DNA of 64,000 nucleotides from positions 284,840-348,839 of the forward strand of contig CAJNDS010002325.1 in the NCBI GenBank assembly GCA_905221605.1, read 5' to 3'. The stretch is from Symbiodinium natans (taxonomy: Eukaryota; Sar; Dinophyceae; Suessiales; Symbiodiniaceae). The notes below the pieces were generated by a model. That model searched no databases. It had not been told where the DNA came from and saw only the letters and a list, made by a program, of their open reading frames with translations. Below, piece after piece: positions 1-12,122 of the stretch (within the stretch, counting starts at the first letter, position 1; the number at the start of each line of letters is the position of its first letter). The translations under genes were made by a program, and so were the position numbers.

Positions 1-2891
1 TCATGCTGAACCGTGGCAGAGACCATAGAAGCCACACGCAAACACACCAAAAGGCGATAAGCAAAGCGCCCAGGCTAGAGCCCATCACCAGCATTACGGT
101 ATGATCGCTGGAGCCACAGATGATGCTAAGCATCTGTAGGTTGCTCTGCTGACCGTTCGGATGCTGAAAGCACATGAAGGGCACCAGGGAGAGATTGCTC
201 ACTGCACTGAAGCAGGCCATCACAATCTGCCCCAAAGAGGACATCAGCTGCGTGCCCGTGCGGACACGGCCAACCAAGCGCAAGATGCGATTGCAGCAGA
301 CCAGCCAGAGAAGCGCACCAGGAAACAAGCTCACCTGCAAAGTGAACTGTGCCAGCTGAGCCGAGCCGGCAATGCAGCTGATGCCAAGGTCAGTAGCTTC
401 AAAAGCGAAAACCTCCATGACAGAGAAGATGTCGAGTAGTAGCTGGGGCCACTCCAGGGTCATTTGCCCAGCGATGGCCAGGGTCTGAAGGAAGTTGCCT
501 GCAACCTCAAAAAGCATCAGAAAGGTGAAAATGAGCATGCCGTTCACCCCCATCTCATAGTCCAACTTGAAGCCATGAGCCAGGAGAATGGCCAAACACA
601 CGCACGCGAGCACCCCGAACCAAGCGACCCTGATAAATGGCTCGCAGGGCAAGCATTCGTCTCCGTTCCACCGCTGATCCTCCTCGCACTCGGAGCAGGC
701 AACGCCGGTGCTGTTGCCCTTGCAGGTGCCTGGCTTGCCACCAGGACATGCTTCCGAGTTGACGCATTGGTAAACCTCCAGACCTGCTGCTGCAAGACTC
801 ATGTACCCTTCCTTGATCTTCGGGATGAACTCCTCTCCCAAGTCTGACTCTCCGCTGAAAAAGGACTGCACGCTCGACGATCGAGGGCAGTCCAAGCCAG
901 CTGGGCACGCCTTGCACTGTGCTGGGCCGGCTGAGGCGATGTTGATAAAGTCCGCATTGCATCCACATTCCTCAGCTGACAGCGAGCCCAGGCCCACTGT
1001 CGTCGTATTGTTCACGCAAGCCTTGCAAGCTGTGGCGCCCAGCTCATCTTGATAGCTCCCAACCCCACAGCGCTTGCAAGCCTTGCTTCCGGCCATGTCC
1101 TGGTATTCTCCTAAGCCACACCGTGTGCAAGAGGTCGCAGCCCCTGATGGTTGGCTCGTCCCTGGAGGGCACAATGTGCACACGTGAGTGTAGCCACGGT
1201 CGTCGAACTGCTGCACCGATGAATGGCCGGACTCGCATGCCTTGCACACCACTCCCTGCACGGATTCCCCACGCATCTGAATGTATTCCCCATTAACACT
1301 ATCGTAAAGCCCAAAACCAGGAATGCATTGTGTCTCATCCGGAATCCACGACGTCCAGTGTCGGCGATTATTCAGAAGCCACTGGCATAGTGCCTCGTCT
1401 GAAACGCCTTCAATGTAAAGGCGATCAAACATAGCTTCGATCACTGAAGTTGACATTTCCAGGCGGGTGATAAAGTCCACAATGCTGGGTGCCAGAACTG
1501 CCAGGTCACGTGAGATCCACTTCGCACTGAGAAATCCACTGCTAAGTGTTCTGAAATCTCCACTGTCATAAGCTACCTTGTCATAGGCTGGGAACATAAC
1601 CGGGACTGGCTGAGCGGCGCGCAGCTCTAGGTCTGGCCGGTTTAGCCAGAAGAGCACACGACGCTCGAGCACGATGGACCTGTCAAACTCCGGGCGTGCT
1701 CTGGCGATGGCGAGGGGCATGTCGAAAGCGGCGCTCTTCTGGAGAATCTGCTGCATGTCCTCGCCCGAGAAGGACTCGCGGGACATAGCAGGGACGCATT
1801 TCGATGGATTCGCCCTGCAGCTTGGTGATAGAAACCAGTGGCCATCTGGACATATTCCGGTGCCGTTTGGGTGAAGGCCACCCAGATCTCCGGTGATGTT
1901 CACGTATTTCGCCATGAACGTAGGATCTCCAAGCCAGACCTCGTCGCATCGTAGGAGCCTGAATATTGAGATGTGATGCGGCGGGGCATAAGCTGTTATT
2001 TAAAGAGAGATACGAGAGCCCCTTGCCTGTCTACTCCACGTGTCAAGTCCCTCGAGGAGCTAACGAACACAAGAGCAACGTGTAGAGTGAACGAGTGAGA
2101 GCCCAGAGCGCTCTTAGACGCTCTGCCTCCTTCTTCCTCAATTTAAAGGAACACTTGAGCCATTCGACTCTGCCAGGAGTTCCATTGCCAAGGAGCTGCG
2201 ATGTTGGAATGGATGTGAAATTGTCAAAATACTTGGACAAGTCCCACCATGACGCGTTCCAGTTTGAGTAATACTGAAGCGAGAGGCCTTTCTCTTGCAG
2301 GGCATGCTGCGCCACCTCCTCAGTCATGTGCAACGTGGCAATTGCCTCATACCCTATTCCGGTCCCAACTTTTTCTGGCTTCTTCGACTTGAAGACCGTC
2401 AATGTGTCCCAATGACGCTCGGAAATGGGTATCAGCGCGACGTGGTACTGGTTGGGACCGTCATTGCAGCCCGTTCTGCTCTGTGGTTGATCACAGCCAG
2501 CAAGGTAATACAAAGCTCTTTCCCCGCCAGAGCGTGGGTTAATGTGCACATTATAACCCAACGCATCCTGAATCAGCATGCCAGCAATGCGAGTGACGAT
2601 TTCCGAGATCTCATTGAAGCCGTGATTCATTCCCACGGGCAGCGACCTGCCTTGGGAATCTGTCAGGTTTCGCCTTTCTTCCACCGGCCGAGCTTCTGGC
2701 AAGCAAGTGCCCCGGACCCTGACGAAGAGTAGGAGCCACAGCCCCAGCCAGAGAGGCACAATGCGAGCATTGCAAAGGCTCGCCATCGAAACCCTCAACC
2801 CTTGCTGACCTCCGTTGGAAATGATGCTGAACCCATTCGGCAATTTGGGCTCACTGCCCACATGTACTTGGAACCTAGCGGAGCTCTTCAT
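1..2891 (-). CDS. Cysteine-rich multi-pass membrane protein with ligand-binding-like N-terminus (partial, at least 2 exons)
   Basis: Read on the minus strand. The first exon (2891 down to somewhere above 2043) opens with a hydrophobic signal-like segment after Met36 (ATG at 2786; core PLWLGLWLLLFV), which is the more likely start. The next ~200 residues (IVTRIAGMLIQDALGYNV, then a Cys/Trp-containing region) resemble periplasmic-type substrate-binding domains of the OpuAC class; this is inference. A second exon begins near 1992 after a TAACAG acceptor and stays open to base 1. It encodes about 650 residues: a receptor-like ectodomain, a run of CxxC-rich ephrin-receptor/GCC2-GCC3-like modules (CTRCGLGEYQD, CKRCGVGSYQDE, CKACVNNTTT) between about 1270 and 900, then several hydrophobic helices (VLACVCLAILLAHG and onward) between 640 and 1. 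The C-terminus lies outside the window. Such proteins are expected at a cell or organelle membrane. The exact donor of exon 1 was not determined. Confidence 0.72.
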
Positions 2892-4530
2892 CGTTCATGG
2901 TTGGCATCCAGGGTTGGGCTATCGCTGTGACATGCTCTGACCCGAGAAGCACGACTTTCAATGACTTTGCGTCTGCTGCAAGCAAATGCGGACTGAAGCG
3001 GTTACACGTTCACTGGAAGCACCCTCAGACGCGGACATCAGCTGACCTTGGCTTCAGAATGCAAAAAGCGAGCTTGGTCACAACATGCCACAACAGTCAC
3101 ATGCTAAGAACCCTACATCTTTGGAATTCACGAAAAGCGGCCCCGCAGTTGCCGTGCCCCCTCGGCAGAAACAGAGCCGGACTATGGCGCACTGACGAGA
3201 CTTTACGAGACCCAAAAGCCAAAGAAGCCAAACTGCCTGTGTCCAATCCAGTCAGGTGGAACTCCCAGATCGTCACAGCCTGCCAAAAAAAAAACGCGAC
3301 TAGCAGTGACTAGCATCCACTAAATCCACTGCGAAACCAATCGATCGCAATCGTCTCCAGAAAGACCGGGATCGGAACCTTCTGAGCAGTTCGTTTTCGC
3401 TGCCCGCGACTTCTTGTCTTTCGACACAAATGGTCGCAGGTACTCAGTTCATGACTGGATGCTGGGAACCCCTGATTCCACAAAACTCGCCTCATCCTGC
3501 GTCTCCGTGTTGATGAGCCTGCAAGCGAAAGCTCCCGTCACCACAGCTTAGCAGTAAGAAGGCTTGACGCATGTGACGCATCCATTGCCACGCACCACCT
3601 CTAAGGCACTTAGCCTTACTTAGCTCCTGACCGTTCGAAAGAAGCAGCCCCTCTTGCACCCATTCCTGAAATCGCGGCCAAGTAAAGGACATTGAACAAC
3701 GCATTCTCAGTTCCAAAACTTCCGAAAACTTAGTGCCCGTCCTTTGAGCGCTGTATCGTTCAGGATCCACGACAGAAGTTCTCTCCAGCCCGCACCTCGA
3801 CATCCAGCACATGACAGAAACAACACCGCAAATGCATGGATGACAGACAGATGTAGATAGAGGCATGAGAACCACACTGCTTAAGCAATCTGTGTCAGCT
3901 TCTTTGAAGAGACGCTTTATCTCCTCATCGCCAGATGTTGGCCACTGTCCAGGTCCTTGGAAATAAAACCGCCCAAGGCTGGACATCGGTCGACGTCCCC
4001 TGTGGATGCCAAGGGCATGCTTTCTTGCCAGTAGTCGTTGGCATGCTGGAAATAGCCCCGAGTCACAGCCCTTCCCCAACGGGGTGTGGGCAAGGCCATA
4101 CCAACATCCCACTTGCCTGCCCAAATCTGCCCAAGTACCCTATGCGAGGATGGTGCCATGACATGCCAACTAGCGCTCTACGATGCTATACCTGTACTTG
4201 CACTGTAGGGGACTGAAACACAGACTAAACTGACTAAACCCTCTGCGTGTCTGCCGTACCTATGTATATACCACCAATACCATGCTGACACCCCACACCT
4301 ACCAGGTGCGTCCGGTAGCCGCCATGCTTCATCTTCTCTGCCATGCCTGTCATGTTGGCCGGAATGCCTGCGAAGCCAGACACGTTGTCCTCACGGGTAT
4401 TGGTCGCGACATGTCGCGACCCCATCAGCAACTATGCATCAGGGGCAGCTACAGGAAGACATTTCAAGATATGCTCTTACTCTACCAAAGAAGTGTATCC
4501 TTGCACAGAAGGCGTGTGTGTCTCAGCTCA
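2892..4530. other. No recognisable gene
   Basis: Both strands contain ORFs of 60-210 codons (the longest on the minus strand at 3492-4124), but none has a recognisable domain, convincing start context or composition unlike its surroundings. An A-run of nine lies at 3286-3296. The segment lies upstream of the cysteine-rich membrane protein gene and could hold its 5' untranslated leader and promoter. No promoter motif is visible; dinoflagellate promoters lack a canonical TATA box. Confidence 0.5.
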
Positions 4531-4537
4531 GGGGTCA

Positions 4538-4538
<1 letters not shown>

Positions 4539-4571
<33 letters not shown>

Positions 4572-4576
4572 TCTGG
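4539..4576. repeat. CTG/CAG trinucleotide microsatellite
   Basis: About twelve CTG triplets with one CTT/GTT-type interruption each side of the centre. On the minus strand they read as CAG. Open frames through it give poly-Leu, poly-Cys or poly-Gln and are composition artefacts. Confidence 0.9.
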
Positions 4577-4724
4577 TACAGCTGCTGGTGCAATATCACA
4601 ACAAGGCATCCAGGCAACGTGTAGGCTTGAGTGAAGCTGCGGTTCCAGCGTTCTTGGGGGGGGCTTTCAACAAAGGCAAGAAATGCTACAACTACAAAAA
4701 CGAAACATTTCAACGAATGTCCGC

Positions 4725-5080
4725 TAAATAAAACAAGCAGTTCCCGCCAAAAACAACCAATACCAAAAAAGCCAAACAACCCAAAAACACAAATGTTGTA
4801 GGACTCTTCGAAAAACCAATTCCCACAAAACCAAAAAACCAATTCCCGCAAAACCAAAAAAAAACACAATTCCCACAAAACCAAAAATATATAATACCAA
4901 AAAAACCAAAAGAACCAATAAATACAATTTTCCGGGACTCTGTGAAAGCTGTGGAAATAAGCTTACAAATCAAAAGTCCCGGAAAGTTGTTTTTTTTTGT
5001 CTTTTTGGTTCTTTTGGTATTGGTTTTTTTGGTTCTTTGGGAATTGGTTTTTGGGACTACTTTTTTGGTTTCGGTGCCCC
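4725..5080. repeat. A/C-rich foldback (large imperfect inverted repeat)
   Basis: The left arm (about 4725-4928) is built from degenerate AACCAATTCCCACAAAACC-type units. The right arm (about 4986-5080) is T/G-rich and reads as the reverse complement of the left (GGTTCTTTTGG, GGGAATTGG). At the centre, TTTCCGGGACT (4929-4939) pairs exactly with AGTCCCGGAAA (4975-4985) around a 35-base loop. The whole could fold into a long hairpin. It may be a foldback or miniature element that expanded by slippage. No coding function is supported, although both strands show low-complexity ORFs. Confidence 0.7.
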
Positions 5081-5198
5081 AGTTCCCCCTATGAGCCATG
5101 CACTCACATCCAAACACATAATCTGGCAGGTCTTTTGGCTGCTTACTCGGATTACAGTTTGAACCTATATTATACAAAAAAAATTGTATATTATATGC

Positions 5199-5201
<3 letters not shown>

Positions 5202-5249
<48 letters not shown>
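5202..5249. repeat. Uninterrupted poly-C tract (48 bases)
   Basis: Forty-eight consecutive C residues, preceded by an A/T-rich short hairpin (TATACAA...TTGTATA) and followed by C-rich sequence. Homopolymers this long are prone to length error in sequencing and assembly, so the exact count is uncertain. Confidence 0.9.
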
Positions 5250-5729
5250 ACGCCCTCCCTGCCCCCCTCCCCGCCCCCCTCCTAAACCTAGGTTTCGTAC
5301 ACTTTTTGTCGTAAGGACATGATACTCAGTTGCTTTGGATGAGAATCATGTAAGACCTTATGTGCTTGTGAGACTTGCGGATAACTTGAAAATGAGCATA
5401 ATTTTTGAGACATGAAAACCATGTTGGGAGACCTGTGGAAAGCATTGCAATCGAAAAAAGAGATGCTTGTAGCAGCCTTTCGGAAGGTCCCAGGAAATAG
5501 TGAAAGGATATTTGCTCACAGTATTCTCGCGTCCCCGGGGGTTGCAGTAAAAGTTTTTTTCGCATCACCCTATGCGCTCGAAAGCTCGAAGCTTACCATC
5601 CTTCCTTCTCCATTAAATATCTGTCTTTGATATACAAAAACACATATACCCCAGATACATACATGATGTGTGTACTTATTCTGCTTTCTCTTTGCGTTTC
5701 CACAGGAGGCAAGCCCTACAAACATAGGC

Positions 5730-6250
5730 ATAACCCTATGGGATCCAAGGTCTAGGGATTTATGCCTCAAGCCCTACAGGGTGACAAGGTTCAATAGGTA
5801 ACGCTGAAAACTGAAACACGAGATCTTTTAATCCTATAGGGTTTCATACTTGCATGCATACATACATGCGCACATACGCACATACGTACATACGTACATA
5901 CATACATACATACAGACATACATACATACGAAGTTGTTGTAGGGCTAAGCCGTGAAAGTTTTAGAGGTAAACCCTTAAAACCCCTGGACCTGTAAACCCT
6001 ATAAGGTGTAAAGGTTTAAACACCTGCCTAAGGTCTGGGCATTTATACCTTAGCGCCTATAGGGTTAAAAACCTTCGAACCCTTTAGAGCCTTATAGGGC
6101 TTCTTTATGGGCTTAGGTTTACATGCCTACATCTTAAACCCTAAACCTCTAATCTTAACCCTATAGGGTTTAAAAGGTTTGCCGAAATGCGAACTTAAAG
6201 GGTTTAGGGTAAAGGTCTTCATGCCTAAATCTGAAAACTTTAAGATTTAA
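5730..6250. repeat. Degenerate CCCTATAGGG / TTTAGGG-like repeat region with an ACAT microsatellite
   Basis: Words such as CCCTATAGGG, CCTATAGGGTT, AAACCCTA and GGGTTTAGGG recur at irregular spacing (for example near 5735, 5832, 5997, 6056, 6097, 6160, 6205). CCCTATAGGG is a self-complementary fusion of CCCTA with TAGGG, so the repeats present telomere-like words on both strands. A tetranucleotide ACAT/ATAC run sits inside, at 5852-5930. This looks like old interstitial telomere-derived sequence. Confidence 0.6.
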
Positions 6251-8391
6251 ACTTTATGGGCTTAGGTTTACATGAAACGCTCTTGGGTTTAACAGGGAGT
6301 CTACAGGTTTTCCCGTTTTCGAATTGAATGTGGAAAATGTTGCAAGAAGTTTTGAGAACACACGCAGATCTTCGCCTGACGGGGTTGAGAAAAAATGACT
6401 TCCCTGCTGTGGCGAGAGCAGGATTTCGACCATGACTAATTCTGCAAAAACACCCGTTGAAAAAGCTACAACATGCAAAACGCACTGGCGCTAAGAAAAA
6501 ACACGATTTTGGAAAGAAAAAAAAAGGGCTTGCAACTTTCAAAATTCCGGACTTTCTGGAAATAAACCGCAAAGATGGCATTTTGCAAACAACAATCAAC
6601 CCTCCAGTGCTTTCGACACTTCCAAAATTTGTTTTTTCGTGCAAAATGTGCTTCTTCAGTTTTGAACCCGCAACGCATTGCACTCCACAACAAAAATGTC
6701 TTCCAACGCACGGCCCCGCACGGACGCCGCCACCCAGTTTATTTGACAAGGCCGGACTCTTTTTGGACGGCTTAGAAGATATTTGCGCCGTGCTATGCAC
6801 GCATGTAAATAATCTACTCTTTGCAGTGCAATCTTGCAATGTGGACAGCCAGATCTTGCGTATCAAGTGAAAGTTCTTCAGACTCAGGTCTCAGTTACTA
6901 CAATTGAAATCCTTAAGGAAACTAACAGATTCGTAAAGCTCGCACTGAACAACGCCAAGAAAGGTGTTACCTATTTTACCGACTTATGTCATGGAAGCTC
7001 AAAGACCTAGCTGGCAGAACTAGCAGTCTTAACAATGAAGTGTGCAAAGCTACCTTGCGTAAGACTTACAACGTGCAACACAGCCTTGAGCATGGGGCTT
7101 GCGTCAGAACAACCCCAGGCGTTTTCTAACAATTGTCATTGCTGAAAGACTTTGACAAAGTTCTTACACGATCTCTCTTGCGCCATCAGCTGACAAATTG
7201 CCAATCTGTTGATCTCTTGAGCAAACAGCTATCATCAAGCGGACAGAAGACAAGGAACTTACTTTGGAAGCACTCTTTTCCTGCACTCGCGTGCTTATCT
7301 TGCTGCGTTCTTTATCTGATAGCACGGCCGCAGAGGCAGGTGTCAACTCGAGCTTCACTACAGCTTGTCCCTCGGCGCATTGCTCTTTGCAGCTGTTCAC
7401 CTAATCCATTTGGACGTCTTACACATTCCGGGGCTCGAAACACAAAGTCAGTTGTTACGTCCTTCAGAGTTTGCACGCCCCACAGATTGCATTAATGCCG
7501 ATCGGTGGCCTTCCACCTCTGGTTTCAGCTTGCAGTTCCCATTCTTTGGTTTCCTCAAACTGCAGTGCCCCATTTTCATGGTTGTGGAACGTTTTAAACC
7601 GGACAAAGTCTGCAGTCTGTATTGCCCAAAAGGAAACTTGGAGTCTCGAGCTATGTAAGGGTCGAAACAAGGGAACTGGGGAAACATGGTTTGCAGGTGA
7701 TGCAAACACATTTTTAAAGTACAATGTGTCGACTCGCATTATGGTGAACAACAAAAAGTGTTGCCATTAGCGCCATTGTCATTATGCCCAATACAAGCTT
7801 GAGTACGCAAAGACAAACAAAGCAGTTATGGAAGAACGCCTGGATCTGGCGCTCTTGTGCTTGTATAAGGCCTCGTTTAGACTCCGTGCTTTAGGTAATC
7901 CTTAGCAGTGGTCAAAAACCGCTTACAAAAAGCTGTTTTACAAGCACACGGCCATGTATGTGGAGACAGGCTCCGTACTGAACAAACATCCGCATTTTCT
8001 GCAAAGCAGTTGTAGCAAGCATGCCGGAAGATGCGAACGCCATGATTGCCGTGCAAAGCAGATGTTCAAACCTGTGGCATTGCTTGGTGCAGCTGTGTCA
8101 TCTAAGACGGCCAAAATGAACTTCGAGATGCTTGCTTTTTTGTGAACCGCCCAATGAAAGCAAAAGACTTGGCACGAGGAGTTTAAGTGCCCCCCAAGTG
8201 AAGCTTCCGCCACAAGGTACGAAATAGTGGAGCCTTTACTTTTTCTAAGTGTCAAAGTCGTGCCTTTGTACACGTGCCACAATTCTGAGGAAGTTTTATT
8301 GCTTTGTTCTGCTGGGTTTTGCCATTTATCAATGTGGAAAAAGTCGGACAGACGTTTGCCCTGTATCCTAAACCCGAAAAAGCAAGACTGA
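6251..8391. other. No recognisable gene; A/T-richer spacer
   Basis: The segment is richer in A and T runs than the flanking retroelements. ORFs of 60-208 codons occur on both strands (longest minus 6240-6866), overlap each other in several frames and show no known motif. No RNA gene or transposon signature was identified. Confidence 0.5.
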
Positions 8392-8597
8392 GGCCTGAAA
8401 TCAATGAAAGTAGTCTTGGCTCAAAAAAGTAAAATAGCGATTTTGCATATGTTTTTCACATATTTGAGTTCGTGTCCTTCTTTCTGCGGCGAGCTCGATT
8501 TTTACGAGGTTTGTGGAAAGCCTGAGATGGGGTTTAGGATTGCTTTCAGTGGAGATTGAACGGCCTGAAATCAATGAAAGTAGTCTTGGCTCAAAAA
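8392..8597. repeat. 36-bp direct repeat pair spaced 170 bp
   Basis: The same 36 bases, starting GGCCTGAAATCAATG and ending CTTGGCTCAAAAA, occur at 8392-8427 and 8562-8597 with no mismatch that I can see. The 134-bp interval between them contains no ORF of note. This could be a tandem duplication with a diverged spacer or a target duplication of a small insertion. Confidence 0.85.
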
Positions 8598-8706
8598 GAC
8601 AACAGCATCTCCGGATGGGATTAGGACGGTTGAGGCGTCACAGCCCCCTTGCGCTAAGTCTCCCACGGACTCACTTGGCCTGACGGAACCAAAATCGTAT
8701 CTCCCT

Positions 8707-9513
8707 ATGCCTCCCCATGGCCTGACGCCCATCCCCGCCAGGCCTGTGCCCGCTGTCCAAGCTCGCAAGGAAAGTCGGCCTCTCGCTTTGGACAAAGACG
8801 GCTCTCAGCAGCTGGAACCACCAAAAGCCAAGCCTCGAGGGCCTAGCGAGCCCAGCGGCACCCGCGATCCCAGCGCCCCAGCCTGCGCACCCATCATGCA
8901 GAGCAACACAGTCTCGGTCTGTGATCTCATGTGGCGCGCACTTGCAGCGGGACATCACTTTGGTAAGAATGTCAAACCTCGGCCCTACATGAACCTGCGT
9001 GACTCGCAACACCTCACAACACACTGCCAGCAGCTTCGGGCATATAGGGCCTATGAGGTGTTTTTGAACGGCATACCGAACCAGCTGCAAGACTCGGATA
9101 TGCTGATCGGAATCGCTGACACGCTACTGCATCTGCCTGAAACGTTTCCGGCAGCGTATTTGAAGGTTTATGACCCTATCATCACGCAGTGCCTTAGATT
9201 GTCGGGGGCATTGCAGCATTTCGACCTTGCTGAAATGTTGGATTGCCCGGTCCCGCAGCTGGACAAAGCAAGGCTTTCGGAGTCCCTGGTGGGGTATGGC
9301 TTTCTTACCACAGCGCAGTACATCGCGGATCTTTTCTCTGCGGTGTCGGACTTGCCGAGTGTCATCAATGCCAGTTTTCCTGCAATGCTCAGCTACGCTG
9401 ACCCAGATTATTGGCTGGGTGCACTTCTACTCGCATTCGAGTCCCACCAAAAAGGTCCCCTGGAGCGTACGGCAGGGCTGCCCATTGTTATTGGTTATCC
9501 TGAATCACAATAA
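8707..9513 (+). CDS. Unrecognised 268-residue ORF
   Basis: The frame is open from an ATG at 8707 to a TAA at 9511-9513. The first ~60 residues are proline- and charge-rich and probably disordered. The remainder is a balanced mixture of hydrophobic and polar residues that reads like a folded helical domain (CDLMWRALAAGHHF, LIGIADTLLHLPETF, LVGYGFLTTAQYIADLF). I recognise no family. It lies 249 bp upstream of a solo LTR on the other strand and is not flanked by element ends, so it may be a host exon or single-exon gene. Upstream of the ATG the frame cannot be traced to a clear splice acceptor. Confidence 0.4.
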   Translation: MPPHGLTPIPARPVPAVQARKESRPLALDKDGSQQLEPPKAKPRGPSEPSGTRDPSAPACAPIMQSNTVSVCDLMWRALAAGHHFGKNVKPRPYMNLRDSQHLTTHCQQLRAYRAYEVFLNGIPNQLQDSDMLIGIADTLLHLPETFPAAYLKVYDPIITQCLRLSGALQHFDLAEMLDCPVPQLDKARLSESLVGYGFLTTAQYIADLFSAVSDLPSVINASFPAMLSYADPDYWLGALLLAFESHQKGPLERTAGLPIVIGYPESQ

Positions 9514-9761
9514 AATTACTGACCTGAGATCAATGTGCCGCCTGCAGCCATGGTGGCCTTCTTGGCTGGCCGCGCTTATCGATGTCCCAAGTGCCCTACT
9601 ACCAAATATGTGATGGACGCACAGTGGACTGCCACAAGTCACTGGCCAAGCCTCCCAAGAAGCCTTGCAGGCATGGGCCGCAGCTGCTAAGCACACGGAC
9701 GTGGAAACGGCCAGGCTTGCCCAGCCCAGCCTGAATACGTTTCCTAGGTATCACGCTGCAC

Positions 9762-10245
9762 GTTGAAACTCGTGGCACAGCTACGGGGCCTAAGGGACCT
9801 CAGGTCAAGACTACACTCAACCCTCACAGCACGAAGTGCGGACTCTTTTCACTGCGCTGTTCACAGCTTCTCGAGCTCCGCTCGTCTTGAGCCAATGCGA
9901 GCACGGCTCTCCAGCTTCAAACACTGTCTGCCAGACATGGGAAAACAAAGGTACTTCAGGTGAAAAACACTCAGCCATGGAACTTCTACTCCTAAACACT
10001 GTGGGTAGGTTCCTAGCACCTTTTAGGTGCTCTGCTGAGCTCTGTGCAGACCTAAACTGGCTTGAGTCACTTCTGGTCACCAAATACCAGATCACAAACA
10101 GGAAACGAGTTCCGACAAACGAGTTTCGAGAAAACGAGAAAACGGTTCTTCCTACTCAAAACAAGGTCTCACCAAGCCAAAAGAAATCTGCACTGCCTGA
10201 CATGTCCTCGTGCCTATGCTTCACACTCATAGCAGACAACTCAAG
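9762..10245 (-). mobile_element. Solo copia LTR with 5-bp target-site duplication
   Basis: This 484-bp stretch is nearly identical to the 5' LTR of the copia element at 39224-39710; I see only a 2-base indel and a few substitutions. On the sense (minus) strand it starts CTTGAGTTGTC and ends GAGTTTCAAC. It is flanked by TGCAC on both sides (9757-9761 and 10246-10250), the 5-bp duplication expected of copia integration. No internal copia sequence adjoins it, so it is best explained as an LTR-LTR recombination product. A spliced-leader-like TTGGCTCAAG (minus strand) lies at 9886-9895. Confidence 0.88.
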
Positions 10246-10528
10246 TGCACATCACGTGTCAACTGGGAAACTAGGAGGGTCACATATATCACTCGAAAGC
10301 GGGCCACGTCGCTAGCCAATTAGGCTCTTCGGGACCAAAGTCCCGGAAGTTTAGGTGAAACGTGAGAACAACGGGAATGCCTTGGCCTGCTAAACACGGC
10401 CGTGCTTGTGAAGGCATCCGAGATGTTACGGAAAGAGCTACGGGCAGGGAGAACCTTACCATCCCTCAGAGTCTTTACAGACTTGACAAGATTCTCGCCG
10501 CAGCTCAGGGAGAAACTCACCTTCTGGC

Positions 10529-12118
10529 TCATCGCAGATCACTGAAACAGGGCCCTCCCGAGTCGATAATGCCCTGTTCGCTGAGATGGCTCCAGAAGGG
10601 CTGACACTCCATTAACAGCGTTTCCGCGCACCACCTAGGGTACACGCCAACGTGTCTGAGCTTGTCGCAAAGCCAGCCTTGGCGTGAAGGGCTGAAATCC
10701 GCCACAAGCGACCAAAAAACGTCCAGCTGTGTTTGACTTCTTTTCCTTCCCATGTCCATTCGTTCGTGTCGAAGAAAATGAGCCTCGGATGGGGGGAATT
10801 TGCCGTGGTACGACTCACGGCACATTTAGCGGTCCCAAATCGCGGAGGGTCCACCCTTCAGCTCGAAGATAGGCCAAAATGATGGCCATGTAGCACAAGA
10901 ACTGGAAGCAACTCTGGCTTCCAGCGCCGAATCGGGTGAGAAAACTCAACCCCTGGAACACATCGCTCCTGCAGCGACATGTAAAATGGAAACACCTGCT
11001 CTCCACCCTGCCACAGCAGGCGGATGCGCACAAGCCCATACCAGTAGACCTTCGCCGTTAACCGGGGAAAGATATTACTGATGCGCTCCTTTGGCTTGGC
11101 TTTCATCCGAAACTTTCCACACTAGGGGAGCCGATTCGGCTACATAGGCTACTCGCGTACGGCCGAACATGAGCATAGTCAGATCCATGGTGTCTCGAAC
11201 ATGGAGGCTGTGGTGATGTCATGGATCATGACCAGGTTGACAGGAAGATAGTGCAGAGGTTCCTTTGGCTTGCCGCGGTGTGCCTTCCACTGGCGGTCTT
11301 GAAAGTGGAACGCGGCTTGCTCGTCTGCTGCCACTGCGACGTTTCTTCCTGAACTAGTCGCTCTAACTGTCTGAGGGTTTGCTTCGGATGCTTGGTTGTC
11401 CTGGGGCCACCCTGAGCTCTCGGGAAAGCTTGCGGAGTCAAGAAGAGAGGTGAGATCCTCAACCTCCGCGTGGGCGACAGGGCGCCCAGGGTTCAATGAG
11501 GAGGAGTTTCGCAGAGGAGCGGGAAAGCTGATCGGAGCGCCACTCCTGGGTTGCATCCGAAGGATCTTCGGGCACGTCTTCCTCCTGGCCTTGCCTGCTT
11601 GGCGGAGGAGCAGGTGGTGTAGGGCAAGGTGTTGAGTTTGCCCGGAAACGCGCATCGCTTTCCGCTAAGGCAAGATGCCTAGCATGGCTCCTTGCTTTAC
11701 TCCTGCAGATCGAGCCGGGGCTTTTTGTAGGGAGATCTCGCGCTTCTTCCATGTTCACCTCCCATGCATCCAGCTCTTCTTGTGGCAATCTTGATTGCTT
11801 GCCTTTGAGGCCTTTGGATAGCTCACTTTCTAAAAGAGAGCGGTTTGTGTCAGGCCATCCTTTGTGTTTTGGCTTTAATTTTTGCTTTAGGCTTGGGAAA
11901 AGCGGGTGTGGTCTGAGGAGGCAAAGGAGGAATCTGAGAGAGAGACTCTCCTGTGCTGCTACTTGCCACTGCTTCACATACACCAGTGTTTGAAGGCACA
12001 ACGGCTGCGGGATGGGGCGAGCAACTGTCCGCATGAGGTGGTTGTGCACGTTCTTCAGTTCCCGTGCCAGAGTCTGCCTGTGCCCACTCGACTCCGGGGC
12101 TTTCATGTGTCTCACCAC
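10529..12118 (-). pseudogene. LINE copy 1 ORF3 (kinase-like region), frameshifted
   Basis: The N-terminal third is open at 12118-11459 and is fused in frame with the end of the ORF2 region. A 2-base deletion in the AGAGAG run near 11830, together with a ~30-base deletion, removed the TGA-GCT-ATG junction seen in copy 2. The kinase-like part is split over several frames: CYMAIILAYLRAEGWTLRDL at about 10935-10870 is followed by a premature stop caused by a one-base loss near 10825, and the DTNEW motif continues in another frame. Same protein as the ORF at 21561-23015, no longer translatable as one piece. Confidence 0.75.
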
Positions 12119-12122
12119 ATGA

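Noticed and set aside
4710-5177. Minus-strand ORF rich in Phe, Gly and Trp resembling membrane helices
   Set aside because: It is a translation of the low-complexity A/C-T/G foldback.
6240-6866. 208-codon minus-strand ORF
   Set aside because: No recognisable domain, and an equally long frame is open on the opposite strand; not enough to call a gene.
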